Origin: Sphingomonadaceae bacterium
GTDB lineage: Bacteria; Pseudomonadota; Alphaproteobacteria; Sphingomonadales; Sphingomonadaceae
Length of the DNA stretch: 64,000 bases
Direction: 5' to 3'
Assembly: GCA_947451145.1 (NCBI GenBank)
Contig: CANFXW010000003.1
Span: forward strand, 62,001-126,000
In this document: piece after piece, positions 33,734-42,206 of the stretch
How the letters are laid out: each line of letters opens with the position of its first letter
Numbering within the stretch: position 1 is the first letter of the stretch
Notes under the pieces: model-generated
The model's input: the letters and a program-made list of their open reading frames with translations, nothing else
Databases searched by the model: none
Told to the model about the DNA's origin: nothing
Position numbers and translations under genes: made by a program

Positions 33734-33912
33734 TCTTCCCCCTTGATGGGGGAAGGATACGCAGGCTTATGGGCTATGCTCATTAGCCGTAGTTGGATGG
33801 GGGTGGGCTCTCCAACAGCCATTGTGCTCTGTCGAGAGATCACCCCTATCCAACTGCGCCTAAGCCCCTACGGGGCCAAGGCTTCGTATCCTTTCCCCAT
33901 CGAGGGGAAAGA
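33734..33912. repeat. MITE-like element, family 1 copy A
   Basis: About 179 bp with imperfect terminal inverted repeats of roughly 35 bp (TCTTCCCCCTTGATGGGG... at the left, complementary to the right end). Each end contains its own small palindrome CCCCTTGATGGGG. A second copy in inverse orientation lies at 53700-53876 and agrees along its whole length apart from scattered changes. It fills the gap between the convergent P450 and manA genes, and no coding potential is credible. Confidence 0.88.
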
Positions 33913-33922
33913 AGGCGCACCC

Positions 33923-34711
33923 TCAAACCGGCTGAGCGATCAGCACTTCGCCGTCGAATTGCAGATCGGCCAAACTGGGCACCAGCGCGCATTCGCCGGG
34001 TTTGGTTGGCTCGCCCTGAACGCGGGCCTCGCCTATCCTTGGGATGACGAGCAGGGGTGCTTGGCCATATCGGGCCAACACGCTGGCGCTTGGCAGGCTA
34101 TCCAGCCGGTCCAGCCGGAACAACGGTCCGTCAACGAGCGTCGCTTCACCTTCCGGCGGCAGATGGGTGCGGCACTCGGCAGGATGCGGCGCGCCCTTGG
34201 CCACGGCCAGCCCCTCATCCAGATGCAGCTCGCGCGGGCGGCCATAGTCATAGAGGCGGTAGGTGACCTCGCTGGTCTGCTGCACCTCGATCAGGCTGAC
34301 GCCTGCGCCAATGGCGTGGACAGTATTTGCGGGGATGTAAAAGAAATCGCCTGCTGTAACCGGATGCCATTCGAGCAGATGTTCGATCGAGCCATCGAGT
34401 GCAGCCTTGCGCATGCCCTCTTCGCTGATCGGCTCGCGGAAACCGATGCCCAGCTTCGCGTCCGGCTCGGCATCGATCACCAGCCAGCATTCCTCCTTGC
34501 CGTGGCCCGGAAGCTGCGCATCGGATGGATGGACCTGCACCGACAGCGCCTCGCTGGTGAAGATGTATTTGACCAGCAACTGCGGCAGGGCGGCAGGCGG
34601 TTCAAACCACACTTCACCGATCCGCTCGCCCGGCGGGGCAATGAATGGCGCGGGCAGGATGTCCCGGCCCCAGGGCTTGGCAACGCTGCGGGTGGGCAGC
34701 ACTGCGCTCAC
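33923..34711 (-). CDS. manA: Class I mannose-6-phosphate isomerase-like protein
   Basis: 262 residues from GTG 34711, overlapping the manC stop by 4 bp. Cupin zinc-site residues are in VQVHPSDAQ, GKEECWLVIDAEPDAKLGIGF and FFYIPANTVHAIGAGVSLIEVQQTSEVTYRLYDYGRPRELH. This is the short bacterial class I type that isomerises fructose-6-P and mannose-6-P. With manC it supplies GDP-mannose for exopolysaccharide or lipid glycosylation, which fits the polyprenol glycosyltransferases at 26-30 kb. The helical insert of long PMIs is absent. Confidence 0.88.
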   Translation of the reverse strand: MSAVLPTRSVAKPWGRDILPAPFIAPPGERIGEVWFEPPAALPQLLVKYIFTSEALSVQVHPSDAQLPGHGKEECWLVIDAEPDAKLGIGFREPISEEGMRKAALDGSIEHLLEWHPVTAGDFFYIPANTVHAIGAGVSLIEVQQTSEVTYRLYDYGRPRELHLDEGLAVAKGAPHPAECRTHLPPEGEATLVDGPLFRLDRLDSLPSASVLARYGQAPLLVIPRIGEARVQGEPTKPGECALVPSLADLQFDGEVLIAQPV

Positions 34712-35739
34712 TGGTTCGCCGCGCCCGAAAGCTTGCCAACCAGCTGGGTTCCGGCGTCAGTGGTGACCAGAATTTCGTCGCCATCGACCACGACGATGAC
34801 GTTTTCCAGCCCGATCACCGAAACGCGCGGGCCATCGCTTTCGACCAGCACATTGCGGCAACCCACCAGCTCGGCGCGGCCAACAACGGTATTGCCATCT
34901 GAATCAACCGGACGTGCATCCCGCAGCGCCTGCCAGTTGCCGATGTCTGACCAGCCCATGTCCGCCGGAACCATCGCGGCGCGGGCGGTGTTTTCCATCA
35001 CCGCATAGTCGACGCTCTCACTCTGGATCGCGCCGAAGGCTTCGGCGCCCGGATGGAAGCGCGCGCCATCGGCATGGCCCTCTGCCACAGCCTTACGAAC
35101 GGCGGCAGCTATGGCCGGGCGGTGACTTTCGAGTTCGCTCAGGAAAGCCCCGGCGCGGAAGGCAAAGATGCCGCCGTTCCAGGCATATTCGCCCGAGGCA
35201 AGGAACTGTTCGGCGCGGGCGAGGTCGGGCTTTTCGACAAAACGCGCGACCTTGAAGCCGCCACTGGCCGCAATTGCTTCGCCCCGATGGAGATAGCCAA
35301 AACCGGTTTCGGGCGCGGTCGCCTCGATGCCAAAGGAAACCAGCCAGTCGTCAGCGGCAAGGGCAGCTGCGGCCCGGGCGGCGCGGGTGAAGGCATCTCC
35401 ATCGGCGATGTGGTGGTCGCTCGGGCAAACGAGCATGATGTCCTGCGGATCAAGCTGCAGGGCCGCGAGCGCAATGGCGGCTGCAGTGTTGCGGGCGCTC
35501 GGCTCGACGATCACCTGCGCCCCGGCAAGCTGCGCCTCGACATGGGCTAGGTGCTGGGTGCCGGTAACCACCAGCGGCGCGGCGAAAGTGGCGGGGTCGC
35601 TGCAGCGCGCAGCCGTCGCTTCGAACAGTGTGGTATCGCCGACCAGCGGCAGGAACGGCTTGGGCTTGGCAACACGGCTGCGCGGCCACAGGCGTGTGCC
35701 GCTGCCGCCGCAAAGGATGACGGGAGTGATCTTGCTCAT
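34708..35739 (-). CDS. manC: Mannose-1-phosphate guanylyltransferase
   Basis: 343 residues from ATG 35739 with GAGAGG just upstream; a TTG 21 nt upstream is less likely. The pyrophosphorylase signature ILCGGSGTRLWPRSR, the GDP-mannose type motifs FLPLVGDTTLFEATAARC, DHHIAD and the sugar-site segment FVEKPDLARAEQFLASGEYAWNGGIFAFRA are present. DMGWSDIGNWQAL completes the family pattern. It makes GDP-mannose from Man-1-P and GTP. The C-terminal isomerase domain of bifunctional ManC is missing, the neighbouring manA supplying that activity. The pair is translationally coupled by GTGA. Confidence 0.92.
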   Translation of the reverse strand: MSKITPVILCGGSGTRLWPRSRVAKPKPFLPLVGDTTLFEATAARCSDPATFAAPLVVTGTQHLAHVEAQLAGAQVIVEPSARNTAAAIALAALQLDPQDIMLVCPSDHHIADGDAFTRAARAAAALAADDWLVSFGIEATAPETGFGYLHRGEAIAASGGFKVARFVEKPDLARAEQFLASGEYAWNGGIFAFRAGAFLSELESHRPAIAAAVRKAVAEGHADGARFHPGAEAFGAIQSESVDYAVMENTARAAMVPADMGWSDIGNWQALRDARPVDSDGNTVVGRAELVGCRNVLVESDGPRVSVIGLENVIVVVDGDEILVTTDAGTQLVGKLSGAANQ

Positions 35740-35777
35740 AACCTCTCGCCTATCGTTCAAGTATTAAGTTAGCGCAA

Positions 35778-36362
35778 CTATCCGCGATTGGCAGCGCCAA
35801 CAGTGGGGCTAACCACTAGCCGGTCCAGAAGTTCCGCAACTTTCGCAGCGGGATAGTCTGGCCTCTGGCGCAGCCACCAGGCGAGGATTTCCACCGTTGC
35901 CGAAACGCCGAAGATCAGGCCGAGATCATGCGGCAGCCAGCTGCTGGTAAGGCCGTCTGTATGCGAGGTGCCGTCAGCCAGCCGGGTGAACTGTTCACGC
36001 AGGTGGCCAGATGCACCACCGGTAAGCAGAGCCGTCCACACCGCGCGGCGCGACGCGACATAGTCTGCCAGAGCAATGCATGATGTCAGCGTATCTTCGG
36101 GATTGAGCAAAGGCGCGGTCATTTGCAGCAGGGCGGCGATTTCCTCGCCCGCCACGGCATCAAGCAGCGCGTCCTTTGAAGGGTAGTGGCGGAAGAAGGT
36201 GGCATAACCAATTCCGGCTTCGGCCACAATTTCGCGCACGGTGATCTTTTCGTAGGATTGGCGGGTAATCAGCGCCAGCATGGCGGCGCGCAATGCACCA
36301 TCGCTCTTCACCTGACGGGCATCGCGTGCCTTAAGCCCCGATGTTTCCGCGCCTTCGTCCAT
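35778..36362 (-). CDS. TetR-family transcriptional regulator
   Basis: About 194 residues from ATG 36362, with AGGGG 8 nt upstream; an ATG at 36392 would add ten residues. The HTH AMLALITRQSYEKITVREIVAEAGIGYATFFRHYPSKDALLDAVAGEEI is unmistakable TetR. The C-terminal ligand domain contains a SSWLPHDLGLIFGVSATVEILAWWLRQRPDYPAAKVAELLDRLV helix pair, in which AVEIL...WW-type motifs recall regulators of the TetR_C_33-like group. It is divergent from the M20 peptidase gene with a shared region carrying an 8-bp inverted repeat. Confidence 0.9.
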   Translation of the reverse strand: MDEGAETSGLKARDARQVKSDGALRAAMLALITRQSYEKITVREIVAEAGIGYATFFRHYPSKDALLDAVAGEEIAALLQMTAPLLNPEDTLTSCIALADYVASRRAVWTALLTGGASGHLREQFTRLADGTSHTDGLTSSWLPHDLGLIFGVSATVEILAWWLRQRPDYPAAKVAELLDRLVVSPTVGAANRG

Positions 36363-36463
36363 CAACTGCACCCCTAACTTATGAGCCACCATGGCGCATG
36401 GGATCGAACCGCTCAAGTCGTTAAAACTGCGCGGCGGGGCTTGCAGGCCAGCCAAGATCGCTT

Positions 36464-36501
36464 ACCCTGATGTCAGCAAGTCGTTCCATATCAATCAGGG
36501 T
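36464..36501. promoter_or_regulatory. Candidate operator between the TetR and M20 peptidase genes
   Basis: ACCCTGAT (36464-36471) and its complement ATCAGGGT (36494-36501) are perfect 8-bp inverted repeats separated by 22 bp, so their centres are 30 bp apart, about three helical turns. The right arm overlaps the ribosome binding site of the M20 peptidase gene. TetR operators are usually more compact, so this assignment is tentative. Confidence 0.4.
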
Positions 36502-36509
36502 CAGTTTCC

Positions 36510-37916
36510 ATGTCATTTTCCCGCCGCGCCATTATCGCCGCGACAGCTGTACTTGTCGCAACGCCTGCTCTGGCCGATGAACCTGTCGCTCACCCGCAGG
36601 CCGAAGCCCAGACTCTGGACCTTGCCAAGCAACTGATCGCCATCCGTTCGGTCATCGGGCCTAACAACCGCACGATCGATGCTGACAAGGTGGTGCGCGA
36701 TGCGCTGGTGGCTGGCGGCTGGAAGTCGGACGATATCGAGATCACGACCTTTGCCGATACCGCCTATATTATCGCTACCTGGAAAGGCAGCGATCCCAGC
36801 CTGAAGCCGCTGGTCATCTCGGGCCACCTGGATGTGGTTGAGGCTGATCCCAAGGACTGGAAGCGCGATCCCTTCACGCCCGTGGTTGAGGATGGCTATC
36901 TGTTCGGTCGCGGTGCGAGCGACATGAAGTACGATGCCGCAATGGCCGTCTCGACGCTGATCGAGATGCGCCGCTCCGGCTATGTGCCGCGCCGCTCGAT
37001 CGTGATCGAGTTTTCGGGCGACGAAGAAACGACGATGGCGAGCAGCCGCGAAATCGCCAGGAAGCTGAAGAAGGCCGAGCTGGTGATCAACATCGACGGC
37101 GGCGGCGGTGCGCTCGATGAAAAGACCGGGAAACCACTTTACTGGACATGGCAGGGGGCTGAAAAGACCTACAACGATTACAAACTGGAAGTTACCAATC
37201 CCGGCGGACACAGTTCTGCACCGCGACCGGAAAATGCCATCGTGCAACTGGCAAAGGCGCTGGAGAATGTCGGCAACTACCGCTTCGCGCCCGAGCAGAA
37301 TGATCTGACCAAAGCCTATTTCGAAAAGGCGGCGCAGTTTGAAACCGATCCCAAGCTGGCTGGCGCGATGCGGGCCTTTGCGCTTAACATCAAGGACAAG
37401 AAGGCGCTGAAAGTGCTCCAGGCCAACCCGTCCTATGTCGGCAAGGTTGGCACCACCTGTGTTCCGACGATGGTGACGGCGGGCCATGCCCCCAATGCAC
37501 TGCCACAGCGGGCCTCGGCCAATGTTAACTGCCGTATTTTCCCCGGCCATACCCGCGAGGAAATCCGCAAGGCACTGGAAAAGATCGCCAATGTCGAACA
37601 GGTCAAGGTGACTGACGCGACCGGTGATGACACCATCTTTGCTCCGGCCTCACCCATGCGCGCCGATTTTGTCGCGGCGATCACCAAGAGCATGGGCCTG
37701 ATCAATCCGGGCCTGCCGATCATCCCGTCGCAGGCATCAGGCGCTTCGGATTCGATGTGGTTCCGCGCAATCGGCGTTGATTCCTATGGCGCGAGCCCGA
37801 TTTTCTCGAAGGATTCTGACGATTTCAGCCATGGCCTGAACGAGCGAGTCCACCTCAGCAACACCCGACCGGGCATCAATTATTACATCAGTCTGTTCTC
37901 TGATCTGACCAAGTGA
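36510..37916 (+). CDS. Exported M20/M25/M40 family metallopeptidase
   Basis: 468 residues. A signal peptide MSFSRRAIIAATAVLVATPALADEP directs export. The M20 dizinc site is visible: SGHLDVVEADP, RGASDMKYDAAMAV and FSGDEETTM with the catalytic Glu-Glu pair, and a later FSHGLNERVHL histidine. The dimerisation domain (about 200-330) includes NPGGHSSAPRPENAI. The family hydrolyses peptides or N-acyl amino acids in the periplasm. It precedes the phytoene-desaturase-like gene by 7 bp and is probably co-transcribed with it. Confidence 0.92.
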   Translation: MSFSRRAIIAATAVLVATPALADEPVAHPQAEAQTLDLAKQLIAIRSVIGPNNRTIDADKVVRDALVAGGWKSDDIEITTFADTAYIIATWKGSDPSLKPLVISGHLDVVEADPKDWKRDPFTPVVEDGYLFGRGASDMKYDAAMAVSTLIEMRRSGYVPRRSIVIEFSGDEETTMASSREIARKLKKAELVINIDGGGGALDEKTGKPLYWTWQGAEKTYNDYKLEVTNPGGHSSAPRPENAIVQLAKALENVGNYRFAPEQNDLTKAYFEKAAQFETDPKLAGAMRAFALNIKDKKALKVLQANPSYVGKVGTTCVPTMVTAGHAPNALPQRASANVNCRIFPGHTREEIRKALEKIANVEQVKVTDATGDDTIFAPASPMRADFVAAITKSMGLINPGLPIIPSQASGASDSMWFRAIGVDSYGASPIFSKDSDDFSHGLNERVHLSNTRPGINYYISLFSDLTK

Positions 37917-37923
37917 AGCCCCA

Positions 37924-39522
37924 ATGACCCGGCGCTATGATGCCCTGATTATCGGCGGCGGGCATAACGGCCTGACCTGCGCGTTCTACCTCGCGCGGGC
38001 GGGGCTGAAGGTGCGGGTGCTTGAGCGGCGGCATGTGGTTGGCGGCGCGGCGGTGACCGAGGAATTCCACCCCGGCTTCCGCAATTCCACCGCCAGCTAC
38101 ACCGTCAGCCTGCTTCGCCCGCAGGTGATCGCCGACATGCGCCTTGCCGATCACGGTTACCGGGTGATCGAGCGGACGATCAGCAACTTCTTTCCCTTTC
38201 CCGATACCTACCTGAAACTTGGCGGCGGGACTGACCGTACCCTTGCCGAATTCGCGCGCTTCTCAAAGAAAGATGCCGCAGCCTATCCCGCCTATGATGC
38301 CGCGTTGGAGCGTGTGGCAGACGTGCTGCGCGACCTTTCGCTGCAGATTCCGCCCAATGTCGGCGGCGGCCTCACTGCGCTGGCGGCGGCGGCGCGGCAG
38401 GGCTGGCCGATCGCCAAACTGGATATCGCCACCCAGCGCGACCTGCTCGACATTTTCACCAAGTCTGCGCGCGAATTCCTTGATGGCTGGTTCGAGGACG
38501 ATCATGTCCAGTCGGCCTTCGCCTTTGATGCTGTGGTTGGCAATTACGCCGGGGTTTCGACGCCGGGCTCGGCCTATGTTCTCTTGCACCACGTATTTGG
38601 CGAAGTGAACGGCAAGAAGGGCGCCTGGGGTCACGCGGTTGGCGGCATGGGCGCGATCACCCAGGCCATGGCCAGGGCTTGCGAACTCGCCGGAGTGGAG
38701 ATCAGCCTTGAGGCGCCGGTCGCCAAGGTGCTGGTCGATGGTAACAAGGTGGCAGGGGTGCTGCTGGAAAGCGGGGAGGAAGTGGCCGCGCCGCTGGTCG
38801 CGGCCAATGTCGGCCCGGCGCTGCTCTATCGCCAGATGGTTGAGGCATCCGACCTGCCGGAGGACTTCAACCGGCGGATCAAGGGCTTCAAGACCGGATC
38901 GGGCACTTTCCGCATGAACGTTGCGCTGTCGGAACTGCCGGACTTTGCGGTCCTGCCGGGCAAGGAAAAGGCCGAGCACCATACGGCCGGCATCATTATT
39001 GCGCCGGGCATGGACTACATGGATCAGGCCTTCATCGACGCGCAGCAGCACGGTTGGTCGAAGAAGCCGATTGTCGAGATCAAGATTCCTTCCACCGTCG
39101 ATGACAGTCTCGCCCCGCCGGGATGCCATGTCGCCAGCCTGTTTTGCCAACAGTTTGATCCGGCGCTGGACTGGGACGCGCATCGCGAGGAAGTGGCCGA
39201 TCTGATCATCGACACCGTGACCGAGCACGCCCCCAATTTTCGAGGCAGCGTTATCGCCCGCCAGATCCATTCTCCGCTCGATCTTGAGCGTAAGTTCGGC
39301 CTGATCGGCGGCGATATCTTCCACGGCCACATGAGCCTCGACCAGTTGTGGTCGGCCCGGCCGGTGCTGGGGCATGGCGATTATCGCTCGCCCATCGGCG
39401 GGCTCTACATGTGCGGATCAGGCACGCACCCCGGCGGTGGAGTAACCGGCGCGCCGGGGCATAATGCGGCGCAAGCGATTCTGGCCGATCGCAGTTTGGT
39501 GTCGCGCCTGTTCAGGCGCTAG
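37924..39522 (+). CDS. FAD-dependent phytoene-desaturase/PYROXD2-like oxidoreductase
   Basis: 532 residues. The dinucleotide-binding motif ALIIGGGHNGLTCAFYLARAGLKVRVLERRHVVGGAAVTEEF is at the N-terminus, and the C-terminal FAD motif GLYMCGSGTHPGGGVTGAPGHNAAQAIL matches the Crt-like superfamily. The H-N-G-L variant of the first motif is characteristic of PYROXD2-type NAD(P)/FAD oxidoreductases rather than true CrtI phytoene desaturases. No carotenoid genes are adjacent. It could oxidise a hydrophobic substrate in the nearby catabolic pathway. Its stop abuts mobA on the opposite strand (4-bp overlap). Confidence 0.88.
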   Translation: MTRRYDALIIGGGHNGLTCAFYLARAGLKVRVLERRHVVGGAAVTEEFHPGFRNSTASYTVSLLRPQVIADMRLADHGYRVIERTISNFFPFPDTYLKLGGGTDRTLAEFARFSKKDAAAYPAYDAALERVADVLRDLSLQIPPNVGGGLTALAAAARQGWPIAKLDIATQRDLLDIFTKSAREFLDGWFEDDHVQSAFAFDAVVGNYAGVSTPGSAYVLLHHVFGEVNGKKGAWGHAVGGMGAITQAMARACELAGVEISLEAPVAKVLVDGNKVAGVLLESGEEVAAPLVAANVGPALLYRQMVEASDLPEDFNRRIKGFKTGSGTFRMNVALSELPDFAVLPGKEKAEHHTAGIIIAPGMDYMDQAFIDAQQHGWSKKPIVEIKIPSTVDDSLAPPGCHVASLFCQQFDPALDWDAHREEVADLIIDTVTEHAPNFRGSVIARQIHSPLDLERKFGLIGGDIFHGHMSLDQLWSARPVLGHGDYRSPIGGLYMCGSGTHPGGGVTGAPGHNAAQAILADRSLVSRLFRR

Positions 39523-40043
39523 TCGCCCGGCAGGTCATCGCGATAGTTGATGTTGGCGAGCGGCGCGGAAAGGCTGATTTGTCGCGCGCCAATCACCTCG
39601 GCCAGCGCCTTCATTGAATGGCGCCCATTTCCCAGCAGGATTGTTTCGGCTGCGGCGAATGCCGATGCAGGCCACAGACCGATCACTGGCTGGTCAGCAA
39701 GGCAGACAGGTGCAGGCCCAAGCAGCGCAAGCAGGTCTTGCGGCAAACCGGGAGAATCAACGCCGCAACTCAGCACCGCCGCATAGCCTGCTTCCCGGGC
39801 ATGGCGCAGGGCCGCAGCAAGACCTGCCAGCGGTCCCATATCCGGCGCCGGCCAATCGGGCAGACACGGGGCAGGGGCCTGAGTGCGCCCGGTGACGACG
39901 ACGGTATCGCACCAGGCCGACATCGCGGCAACCGCGTGTTCGATCAGCGGTTTTCCGGCCAGCAGGGCAGCAGCCTTGTCGCTGCCGAAGCGGCTCGACT
40001 TGCCGCCTGCGAGTATGGCGCCGAGGATGGGAACTGATGGCAT
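39519..40043 (-). CDS. mobA: Molybdenum cofactor guanylyltransferase
   Basis: 174 residues from ATG 40043 (MPSVPILGAILAGGKSSRFGSDKAAALLAGKPLIEHAV). The nucleotidyltransferase motif LAGGKSSRFGSDKA and the later GPLAGLAAALRHA and CGVDSPGLPQDLLALL match MobA, which adds GMP to Mo-molybdopterin. Later motifs are looser and the protein is a little short, so other small NTP transferases are possible. An upstream extension to 40097 has no matching sequence. The IclR gene is divergent, 115 bp away. Confidence 0.82.
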   Translation of the reverse strand: MPSVPILGAILAGGKSSRFGSDKAAALLAGKPLIEHAVAAMSAWCDTVVVTGRTQAPAPCLPDWPAPDMGPLAGLAAALRHAREAGYAAVLSCGVDSPGLPQDLLALLGPAPVCLADQPVIGLWPASAFAAAETILLGNGRHSMKALAEVIGARQISLSAPLANINYRDDLPGD

Positions 40044-40132
40044 GATACCGGCTGCCCTATACTGAATCATGCCCGCTGGCGACAGCCGCCCCGGCATATT
40101 GACCTGCTTTGATCACGCCACTAGGCCGCCTA

Positions 40133-40146
40133 TTCACAATAGCGAA
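40133..40146. promoter_or_regulatory. Candidate IclR auto-operator
   Basis: TTCACAATAGCGAA is found 12 bp upstream of the IclR gene start. It differs in one base from the perfect palindrome at 31094 (TTCGCAATAGCGAA), and the flanking A before and AA after are also shared. Position fits autorepression by IclR. Confidence 0.6.
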
Positions 40147-40158
40147 AATCGAGCGACG

Positions 40159-40992
40159 ATGACCCGATCCTCCCCCGGCGTGAAACGGATTGCCGCGATC
40201 CTTGATTTCATGGCCGATCATCCGGCGCAGTCCTTTGCCCTGACCGATCTGGTTCGCGCCCTCCGCCTCAGCCGCGCCACTTGCCATGCGTTGCTGACCG
40301 GGCTTGTCGAGGTGGGCTATCTCTATCGTACCAGTGACAAGACCTATGTTCTGGGGCCAGCGCTCGCCAAGGTTGGCCGGGCTGCGGCGCAGAACATGTC
40401 GCCGCTGCAGGTTGCCCAGCCCGAGATGCGGGCACTGGCGGATGAATACGATGTGGTTTGTTCGGCATTCTTCCTTGAGGGCGATACCATTGTCAGCCGG
40501 GAACGGGCGGCTTCGATCAGCCATGTTGGCTTCTCGATCCCCCTCGGGACCCGGGTGACGCTCTTGCCACGTTCGCTGCCGGTGTTCTTCTCGTGGTCGC
40601 CTGATGAGGCCGCTGCCTGGCTGCAACGCGTTGATCCGCCCGCGACCGAGGCTCAGCGCGGGTTGATTGAGGCTGGAATGGCTTTTGCCCGCGAACATGG
40701 CTTCGCTGCGCTGGTTCGTACCGATGCCAATGAAAATGCGATATTGCCGCAAGACCTCGAAGCTTTCGGCTCTGAAGCTGATCGCCCGATCGGGGTGCTG
40801 GCTCAGATCGACACAGATCGGCGCTATGCCGTCAGCTCAATTACCGCACCGGTGTTCAACGCTGACGGCAAGGTCGAATTTGTTATCGGGCTGATGGGCT
40901 TTACCAGCCGGGCAATGAGCGGCGCCGAAGTCTTCGCCGTCGCCGCATCACTGCGCGCCGCCTGCGCCCGGATTGGCGCTTTCATCGCCTGA
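40159..40992 (+). CDS. IclR-family transcriptional regulator
   Basis: 277 residues from ATG 40159 (MTRSSPGVKRIAAILDFMADHP). The winged-helix domain (about 5-70) reads SFALTDLVRALRLSRATCHALLTGLVEVGYLYRTSDKTYVLGPAL. The effector domain follows, with MRALADEYDVVCSAFFLEGDTI and a C-terminal SSITAPVFNADGKVEFVIGLMGF typical of IclR. IclR proteins usually sense aromatic acids or glyoxylate-type catabolites. The shared palindromes upstream of this gene and of the two kinase genes and the CoA-transferase/P450 pair suggest that it controls them. Confidence 0.9.
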   Translation: MTRSSPGVKRIAAILDFMADHPAQSFALTDLVRALRLSRATCHALLTGLVEVGYLYRTSDKTYVLGPALAKVGRAAAQNMSPLQVAQPEMRALADEYDVVCSAFFLEGDTIVSRERAASISHVGFSIPLGTRVTLLPRSLPVFFSWSPDEAAAWLQRVDPPATEAQRGLIEAGMAFAREHGFAALVRTDANENAILPQDLEAFGSEADRPIGVLAQIDTDRRYAVSSITAPVFNADGKVEFVIGLMGFTSRAMSGAEVFAVAASLRAACARIGAFIA

Positions 40993-41039
40993 GTGCTGCC
41001 GAGTTAACTTGCCATTGGCGGGCAAATTGCGAATAATTG

Positions 41040-41053
41040 TTCGTAATAACGAA
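41040..41053. promoter_or_regulatory. Candidate IclR operator before the second kinase gene
   Basis: TTCGTAATAACGAA has perfect 5-bp arms TTCGT and ACGAA around AATA, the same layout and core as the sites at 31094 and 40133. A nearby GCGAA half-site lies at 41029-41033. The site ends 19 bp before the ATG at 41073. Confidence 0.6.
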
Positions 41054-41072
41054 TATGGCTTCGGGAGTTGGT

Positions 41073-42116
41073 ATGTCCGACGTGATTGTCGCGCCTGAAA
41101 TGCGTGATCTTGATGTGCTGTCGCAGCAGCTCGGCACTTGGCTTTCGGGCAAGATCGAAGGCGCGCGCGATATTGTCGTGACCGATCTCTCCTATCCGCG
41201 CGGGGCGGGGCAGAGCCACGAGACGATCCTGTTCAGCGCCAATTGGTCTGACGGCTCGCTGGAGGGCGTGGTGCGGATCAAGCCTGACGGCTTCACGGTA
41301 TTCCCCGACAACCTGTTCCAAGAGCAATACCGGATCATGCAGGTGATGCATGAAGGCGGTCTCGTGCGCGTCGCCGAGCCGCTGTGGATGGAGACTGACA
41401 CCACGATCCTTGGCCGGGAGTTCTTTATCATGCGCAAGGTTTCGGGGCGGGTGCCGGTGAGCGTGCCGCCCTATTCCGAAAGTGGCTGGGTATTCGAAGC
41501 CAGCCCCGGGCAACGCCGCGTGATGTGGGAGGATGGCGTGCGCCAGCTTGCCGCGATCCAATGCGTGCCACTTGATTCTGTGCGCTTCCTCGAAGGACCT
41601 GCCCATGCGCGCGAAGGGCTGCCCCAAGAGTTTGACAAGTACCGCCGTTTCGCCCGCTGGCTGGCGGAGGATGCGGAATTTCTCCCGCTCACGGCCATTA
41701 TTGACCGAGCTTTGGACCAGCTCGAAAGCCATTGGCCTGCGAACCAGCCCGAAGGGTTAGTCTGGGGCGATGCGCGTTTGGGCAATATGATGTTTGGGTC
41801 AGATTTCCGGGTGAAGGCGGTGATGGACTGGGAGCAGCCCTCGCTCGGCGGGGCGCTGCACGATCTGGCGTGGTTCATCACTATGGCAGAGGCTTGGCAT
41901 GATCGTCCGGGTAAGCCGTGGTTCGCCGGAATGGGCAGCCGCGCCGAAACGATTGCGCTGTGGCAGGAGATCTGCGGCAAATCGGCAGATGATCTCGAAT
42001 GGTTCGAGCACTTCACCCGTGTGAAAATGAGCTGCACCGGCTTGCGGCTCGACCAGCTGCGCGGCACGCGGAACTATTCTGCCGATAGCCTGGCCGAGCG
42101 GTTAGGGGTGGCTTGA
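41073..42116 (+). CDS. Phosphotransferase (APH/ACAD10-like) family kinase
   Basis: 347 residues from ATG 41073 with GGGAG 7 nt upstream; an ATG at 41055 is less likely as it precedes that site. The kinase motif is VWGDARLGNMMF (in place of H-G-D) with the Mg site VMDWEQPSLG, a variation common in acyl-CoA-dehydrogenase-associated kinases (ACAD10/11 N-terminal domain). An N-lobe Lys is expected in GVVRIKPDGF. Human ACAD10/11 kinases phosphorylate 4-hydroxy acyl-CoAs, so a comparable hydroxyacid role is plausible here. It is preceded by an IclR-type palindrome and follows the IclR gene. Confidence 0.85.
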   Translation: MSDVIVAPEMRDLDVLSQQLGTWLSGKIEGARDIVVTDLSYPRGAGQSHETILFSANWSDGSLEGVVRIKPDGFTVFPDNLFQEQYRIMQVMHEGGLVRVAEPLWMETDTTILGREFFIMRKVSGRVPVSVPPYSESGWVFEASPGQRRVMWEDGVRQLAAIQCVPLDSVRFLEGPAHAREGLPQEFDKYRRFARWLAEDAEFLPLTAIIDRALDQLESHWPANQPEGLVWGDARLGNMMFGSDFRVKAVMDWEQPSLGGALHDLAWFITMAEAWHDRPGKPWFAGMGSRAETIALWQEICGKSADDLEWFEHFTRVKMSCTGLRLDQLRGTRNYSADSLAERLGVA

Positions 42117-42206
42117 GTCCGCGCCGGCAAGGCTAGCCCAAAAAATTGGCGAGGATCATCGCACCCGCCCATTGTAATCGCCGCCCCTCCCGCATAGCGA
42201 AGGGCA

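Noticed and set aside
33731..35008. Plus-strand open frame of about 425 codons running out of the repeat element
   Set aside because: It starts inside the MITE-like repeat and is antisense to manA and manC, which are clearly coding.
37924..39522. Carotenoid phytoene desaturase (CrtI)
   Set aside because: The dinucleotide motif is of the GGGHNGL type found in PYROXD2-like proteins and no crt genes are adjacent.
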